From the NCBI GenBank assembly GCA_023415835.1, contig JAEZJK010000070.1, positions 1 to 17,634 of the forward strand: a stretch of DNA of 17,634 nt, written 5' to 3'. The notes beneath the pieces were generated by a model that was not told the DNA's origin, searched no databases, and saw nothing but the letters and a program-made list of their open reading frames with translations. Made by a program: the position numbers and the translations under genes. Below, in pieces: positions 14,244-17,634 of this stretch. The first letter of the stretch is position 1. Each line of letters opens with the position of its first letter. This DNA comes from Bacillota bacterium (GTDB lineage Bacteria > Bacillota > UBA4882 > UBA8346).

Positions 14244-14270
14244 TATAATATGCACCTAAAGGCATACAGT
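14244..14270 (-). promoter_or_regulatory. Possible sigma-K-type promoter
   Basis: On the minus strand, AC (14270-14269) is followed after 16 bases by CATATTATA (14252-14244). This matches the sigma-K pattern AC-N16/17-CATAnnnTA. It predicts a transcription start near 14236 and a leader of about 40 nt to the GTG at 14197. A sigma-A -10 (TATTAT) reading is possible, but no -35 goes with it. Confidence 0.42.
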
Positions 14271-14320
14271 GAGGATGACATTATAGGCCAACAGCACTTT
14301 TATCTTGTATTCACAAAATA

Positions 14321-14343
14321 AATAAAAATAACCCCGTATGGGG
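14321..14343 (-). terminator. Short terminator of the gene ending at 14365
   Basis: On the minus strand CCCC, loop ATAC, GGGG is followed by TTATTTTTATT. The stem is only 4 GC pairs, but the T-rich tail and the position about 20 bases after the stop support termination. Confidence 0.55.
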
Positions 14344-14364
14344 CCATTGATGATCGTATTCTGT

Positions 14365-14676
14365 TTAATGCTGAAGATTGCCTGGAGGGTAACCTAGCTC
14401 CCGGATAATCCGGCCATCCGAAGTTATCGCTAGCGCCCGTTCATCTCCGTAATAAATCTTGGTATAAACCCTTCGCCCACTGGCGTCTACCGTTAGCCAA
14501 TGATCCTCCCAATGGCCGTTATGGCCCAGTTCCGCTTCGAGTGAAGCCATAGTTTGACCTATTTTCGGGTTCCGTTCAAATTTTACAGCTTCATCCCGGT
14601 TAAGGCGTTTAATATCTTCCTCCTCTAAACCAACAAATTCACGATTTTCAATTACCCTTGGCGTAAAATCTTCCAC
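14365..14676 (-). CDS. Small soluble protein of unknown function (103 residues)
   Basis: The start is GTG 14676, with GGGAGGAGGGG ending 8 bases upstream. The product is soluble and acidic in its first half (ENREFVGLEEEDIKRLNRDE, residues 10-29). Its second half is probably beta-rich (HWEDHWLTVDASGRRVYTK, then ALAITSDGRIIRELGYPPG). There is no signal peptide, membrane helix or known motif. It sits between the c-di-GMP protein gene and the Arg-rich small protein gene, all on the minus strand, with its own short terminator. No family is recognised. Confidence 0.65.
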   Translation of the reverse strand: MEDFTPRVIENREFVGLEEEDIKRLNRDEAVKFERNPKIGQTMASLEAELGHNGHWEDHWLTVDASGRRVYTKIYYGDERALAITSDGRIIRELGYPPGNLQH

Positions 14677-14728
14677 TAAGCGATCCCCTCCTCCCGGATA
14701 GTCTATACATTAGTTGGTTTTATTAACC

Positions 14729-14757
14729 AAAAAACTCAAGCTTCAAAACCTTTTGAA
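14729..14757 (-). terminator. Possible terminator of the GGDEF/HD-GYP gene
   Basis: On the minus strand TTCAAAA, GG, TTTTGAA forms a weak hairpin directly after the stop. It is followed by GCTTGAG and six T residues. A second small inverted repeat (TTGGTT/AACCAA, 14714-14730) overlaps the T-run. Confidence 0.4.
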
Positions 14758-14758
14758 A

Positions 14759-17068
14759 TTAATTTAAATTAGAGCTAATTACCTTATTGGTTTCAACGAA
14801 AATCTCAACCAGTTCCGGGTCAAACTGCGTACCGGCGTTATGGCATAACTCCGAAAAAGCCTCTTCCACCGTGGTTGCTTTCCGATATGGACGGGTATTC
14901 GTCATCGCGTCAAAAGCGTCAATTACTGATAAAATCCTTGAAAGAAGCGGGATTTGTTCTCCTTTCAAGCCCCGGGGATAACCTGAGCCATCCCAGCGTT
15001 CATGGTGAGTTAAAATCAATTCGGATATCAAAGCCAGTTCCGGGGAGGCCAAAGCGATCCGGTAACCGATTTCAGTATGGTTTTTCATAATAATCCATTC
15101 TTCGGACGAAAGCGGTCCAGGTTTTTTTAAAATATGATCTGGAACCGCAACTTTACCGATATCATGCAAAGCCGCAAGTAAAACTAGTTCATCCAAGTCG
15201 CTTCCTGATAAGCCGACTGCCCTTCCAATTTTAAGGGCGAGGTTTTGGAGACGCATTCCATGCTCCTCGGTTTCATGTGTCCTTTCTTGCAAAGCCTTTT
15301 GGAGTGAAGTCAGTATTGAACTTCGAGAACTCTTGCTTTCCAAAAGTTTATTTCGGTACATCCGTTCTTCAGCGTCACTTAATACTTCCTGGATGCCCTG
15401 GTTAATATCCTTTTTAGTGGCTATTCCCAGCGCCAAACTAAGCGGAATGAAATTCCGGCCATTTTGAGGATGGGCGTTTTTAATCCGTTGGGAGATTTTT
15501 TCCGCATCTTCATGGGTGCATCGCGGCAATAGTATGGCAAATTCATCTCCACCCCAACGGCAGATGATATCTTCGCTACGGCAAGATTTCTCCAGGATTT
15601 TGGTGGTATCAACCAATAATCTGTCGCCTTCCAGGTGCCCAAAGACGTTATTTACGAATTTCAAACCATTGATATCAATCAAAATTATACTTATCGGAAG
15701 TTGCCTTTCAGTATCTAGCCTTCTCAACTCTTCATCAAAAAAAGCTCGATTGTACAAGCCTGTCAAATCATCGTAATTGCTTAAATACTGAATCCGCTCT
15801 TCCGCTTGTTTTTGTTCGGTGATATCCCTGGTTGAACCGATAATCTGTACCACTTTGCCATCCTTAACCACCGGCGAAAGTACCGTATGCCCAATCCGCA
15901 CTTGATTTAAAAAATTATAAGTCTCCTCATAAATGACTGGAACCCTAGTCCCTATGCATTGTTCGTATTTGGCTTCCAAACTTTTGCCGAATTCTTTCCC
16001 GAACAGATCACGGACGGTCTTACCCTTAATTTCATCCTTTTGTAAACGGAATCTCTCTTCACATTTCTTATTTACCATGCCGAAGCGAAACTCACCGTCT
16101 TGGTTGATATTAATCAAATATATTAAGTCCTGGGAACCGTTTATCACTGTGGCATATTGGTTAGTTAAATTGTCCAATTCCGCTTCCGCTTTTTTACGGA
16201 ATATTACGGCTTCTAACTGCTCGGCGTATAACTCAACGATCTCCGGAGATAAGCCTCCTTTACCCTGGGGCATAATGATGAAAGCATTGCCAAGTAGTTC
16301 TCCGGCGCGGATAATACCTAAACGATATATTTCACCCATTTGAATTGCGGTTTCGATGGCGATACTATCAGGAGTTGGACCTTCTTCAAACATGAGCTCA
16401 TGAATTCCGGAAATTTTCGTCAACCGTTCCGATTTGTTAATCCATGAACTAATATTTTTTATCTCCCAACTCCGTCCAACTATGGTCCCCAGTATTTTAT
16501 TGGCCTTTTCAATCTCGGTAACATCCCCGGCAATCGCCTGAGTTGTAACACAATTTGCCATTCGGTTATAAGTGTCGATAAGCGTAAATATTGCTCCGGT
16601 CAATAGGAGCAAATCTTCGGCGAGCATTTGATAATTAATCCGGGCAATAGGCAACTCCAGATACTTTAGGGCGGTTTGAGATAGTATTTTAATCTGGGAG
16701 GTAGCCTTTTTAGTTTCAGTAATATCATGGAAGATTATAGTCAAAAAATCGCTATTTTCACTAAACATCATAACCGAAAACCATTTACCCGACTCATTAA
16801 GATAATATTCCAGTTTTACTTTAAGATTGTTAGATACAACTTTACCTAAAGTGTCATTGACCAATATCTCCGGAAAAACTTCAGATACTTTTTTACCGCT
16901 GACTTGTTCCAAATCAAGTCCCGGAACTTCTTCAAACACCCCGTTTATATTGAAAAAAACGGCATCGACAGGAATGCCTTCGTTGTTAAAAATAATTTTT
17001 AAATAAGCATACCCGTCAAGCATATTATCAAAAATAAAATGATATTTGTTCCCCTTTGGTTTCTCCAT
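14759..17068 (-). CDS. PAS-GAF-PAS-GGDEF-HD-GYP cyclic-di-GMP signalling protein
   Basis: The 769-residue protein is soluble; no membrane helices are seen. In order it has a PAS domain (about 8-117), a GAF-like or linker domain (about 130-295), a second PAS domain (about 300-418), a GGDEF domain (about 428-580) and an HD-GYP domain (about 596-760). The GGDEF active loop is intact (RWGGDEF, motif at 506-510), and five residues before it is an RxxD inhibition site (Arg497-Asp500), so feedback by c-di-GMP is likely. The HD-GYP ligands are present: His603, His635-Asp636 (LHDIGK), His664, His688-His689 and the GYP at 696-698. The family can therefore both make c-di-GMP and degrade it; which activity dominates cannot be told. 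The PAS domains have no clear cofactor motif. The ATG is preceded by AGGGTGG. It is divergent from groES and appears monocistronic. Confidence 0.92.
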   Translation of the reverse strand: MEKPKGNKYHFIFDNMLDGYAYLKIIFNNEGIPVDAVFFNINGVFEEVPGLDLEQVSGKKVSEVFPEILVNDTLGKVVSNNLKVKLEYYLNESGKWFSVMMFSENSDFLTIIFHDITETKKATSQIKILSQTALKYLELPIARINYQMLAEDLLLLTGAIFTLIDTYNRMANCVTTQAIAGDVTEIEKANKILGTIVGRSWEIKNISSWINKSERLTKISGIHELMFEEGPTPDSIAIETAIQMGEIYRLGIIRAGELLGNAFIIMPQGKGGLSPEIVELYAEQLEAVIFRKKAEAELDNLTNQYATVINGSQDLIYLININQDGEFRFGMVNKKCEERFRLQKDEIKGKTVRDLFGKEFGKSLEAKYEQCIGTRVPVIYEETYNFLNQVRIGHTVLSPVVKDGKVVQIIGSTRDITEQKQAEERIQYLSNYDDLTGLYNRAFFDEELRRLDTERQLPISIILIDINGLKFVNNVFGHLEGDRLLVDTTKILEKSCRSEDIICRWGGDEFAILLPRCTHEDAEKISQRIKNAHPQNGRNFIPLSLALGIATKKDINQGIQEVLSDAEERMYRNKLLESKSSRSSILTSLQKALQERTHETEEHGMRLQNLALKIGRAVGLSGSDLDELVLLAALHDIGKVAVPDHILKKPGPLSSEEWIIMKNHTEIGYRIALASPELALISELILTHHERWDGSGYPRGLKGEQIPLLSRILSVIDAFDAMTNTRPYRKATTVEEAFSELCHNAGTQFDPELVEIFVETNKVISSNLN

Positions 17069-17457
17069 CTTTTACCACCCTTGATAACCTAGTGAAAACA
17101 ATCAAATGTTTTTGATTCACGGATAATTATATAATTATTCGCTCTATTTTGTATTTATCCTGTTAAAATATATCATTAAATCAACACTTCTTAAAAAAAG
17201 TATGCTAACTTTTAATTCTAGAACCAACACCTTAAAACTAGTACTTGCTTGATGTCAAGTATTAATTGAAAGTTCATTCAAGAAAACTTAAATTCAAAAG
17301 TGAACAAACTTTATTTACCATGCCGGAAGGTTATCCAAAATAATTCCCAAATCGGTAAAATAGCTTAAATTATCTAAAACAATGTAGATATCCTAAAATA
17401 ATCATTGTAATTCAGCTTAAATCGCCCCAGAACGTTCTTTGTCTCCAAAATTCACGC
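17069..17457. other. Divergent AT-rich intergenic region without a gene
   Basis: No reading frame stands out. Three inverted repeats were seen: AATCAAA/TTTGATT (17100-17117), a 16-bp palindrome ATAATTATATAATTAT (17123-17138, containing TATAAT on both strands), and TACTTG/CAAGTA (17242-17261), whose minus strand contains TTGACAT. These may belong to the promoter of the c-di-GMP protein gene, but no -35/-10 pair is convincing. Confidence 0.5.
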
Positions 17458-17485
17458 TTGCAACCAAAAATTTGGATGGTAAAAT
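17458..17485 (+). promoter_or_regulatory. Sigma-A promoter of groES
   Basis: TTGCAA (17458-17463) and TAAAAT (17480-17485) are separated by 16 bp, and the CIRCE element follows 12 bp later. This is the usual layout of HrcA-controlled chaperone operons. Confidence 0.7.
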
Positions 17486-17497
17486 ATTTTTTAGAAA

Positions 17498-17524
17498 TTA
17501 GCACTCAAGTTAAGTGAGTGCTAA
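17498..17524 (+). promoter_or_regulatory. CIRCE operator (HrcA-binding site)
   Basis: TTAGCACTC, a 9-bp spacer, and GAGTGCTAA match the CIRCE consensus exactly. HrcA repressor, encoded elsewhere, would bind it and release it on heat shock. Confidence 0.97.
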
Positions 17525-17550
17525 CAAATATTATCAACAGGAGGGATATT

Positions 17551-17634
17551 ATGAACATTAAGCCTTTAGGCGAAAGAATCGTCCTCAAAGTGTTGGAAAG
17601 CGAGGAAAAAACCAAGAGCGGCATTGTACTTCCG
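17551..17634 (+). CDS. groES: Co-chaperonin GroES, first 28 codons
   Basis: The ATG, preceded by AGGAGGG about 5 bases upstream, starts MNIKPLGERIVLKVLESEEK followed by TKSGIVLP at the window edge. This is the conserved N-terminus of the roughly 95-residue GroES, which caps the GroEL folding chamber in the cytoplasm. The start of the mobile loop (TKSGIVLP) is visible. The gene is cut by the window edge, and groEL would be expected next. The CIRCE element between promoter and start indicates HrcA control. Confidence 0.97.
   Translation, partial: MNIKPLGERIVLKVLESEEKTKSGIVLP

Noticed and set aside
17123..17138. 16-bp palindrome ATAATTATATAATTAT as an operator
   Set aside because: It is pure A/T in a very AT-rich stretch, so chance is likely. 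It is mentioned only under the intergenic entry.

Overview
The window comes from a moderately AT-rich bacterial chromosome. It most likely belongs to an anaerobic, probably spore-forming Bacillota (Clostridia/Limnochordia-like). The reasons are strong AGGAGG-type ribosome binding sites, several GTG/TTG starts, a perfect CIRCE operator in front of groES, a YibE/F protein, a LacI-type sugar regulator and a possible sigma-K-like promoter. This lineage is an inference; no rRNA or other marker is present. There are no tRNA or rRNA genes, no CRISPR array and no intact mobile element.

Layout. (1) 1-1363, minus strand: the start of a membrane protein cut by the window edge, a secreted DUF2271-like protein, and a possible frameshifted small membrane peptide. 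(2) 1657-6021, plus strand: a large STAND-ATPase/TPR regulator with a SARP-type winged helix in place of the LuxR helix, then a seven-repeat, propeller-like surface lipoprotein. The lipoprotein promoter has no good -35. Instead it has two 9-bp direct repeats spaced 11 bp apart and ending 8 bp before a perfect -10, which is the arrangement of SARP-activated promoters. Regulator, operator and surface protein form the most attractive candidate system here. (3) 6032-6746, minus strand: two small genes, a two-helix membrane protein and a hydrophilic 61-residue protein whose Shine-Dalgarno lies in a hairpin. (4) 6789-9780: a sugar locus with a scar. A fragment of a GH4 glycosidase is joined to a fragment of ketopantoate reductase (both dead), next to an intact cytoplasmic GH30 glycosidase. 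The GH30 gene is preceded by a sigma-A promoter, a LacI-type operator and a terminator-like hairpin, and it converges with a LacI-family regulator gene. (5) 9870-12249: a YibE/F-like membrane protein with a small membrane protein, divergent from a membrane-anchored cupin. The two divergent promoters carry inverted copies of the same 25-bp module. (6) 12362-13760: a secreted protein of unknown function overlapping a cysteine-rich (YkgJ-like) protein, closed by a bidirectional terminator. (7) 13844-17068, minus strand: a small Arg-rich protein behind a sigma-K-like promoter, a small unknown protein, and a PAS-GAF-PAS-GGDEF-HD-GYP cyclic-di-GMP protein. (8) 17458-17634: promoter, CIRCE and the first 28 codons of groES.

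Most transcription units are short and bounded by clear hairpin terminators, so functional links are mainly local: the ATPase/SARP regulator with the lipoprotein, LacI with GH30, HrcA (encoded elsewhere) with groES, and a shared regulator of the YibE and cupin units. All functional calls are made by eye from sequence; no database search was possible.
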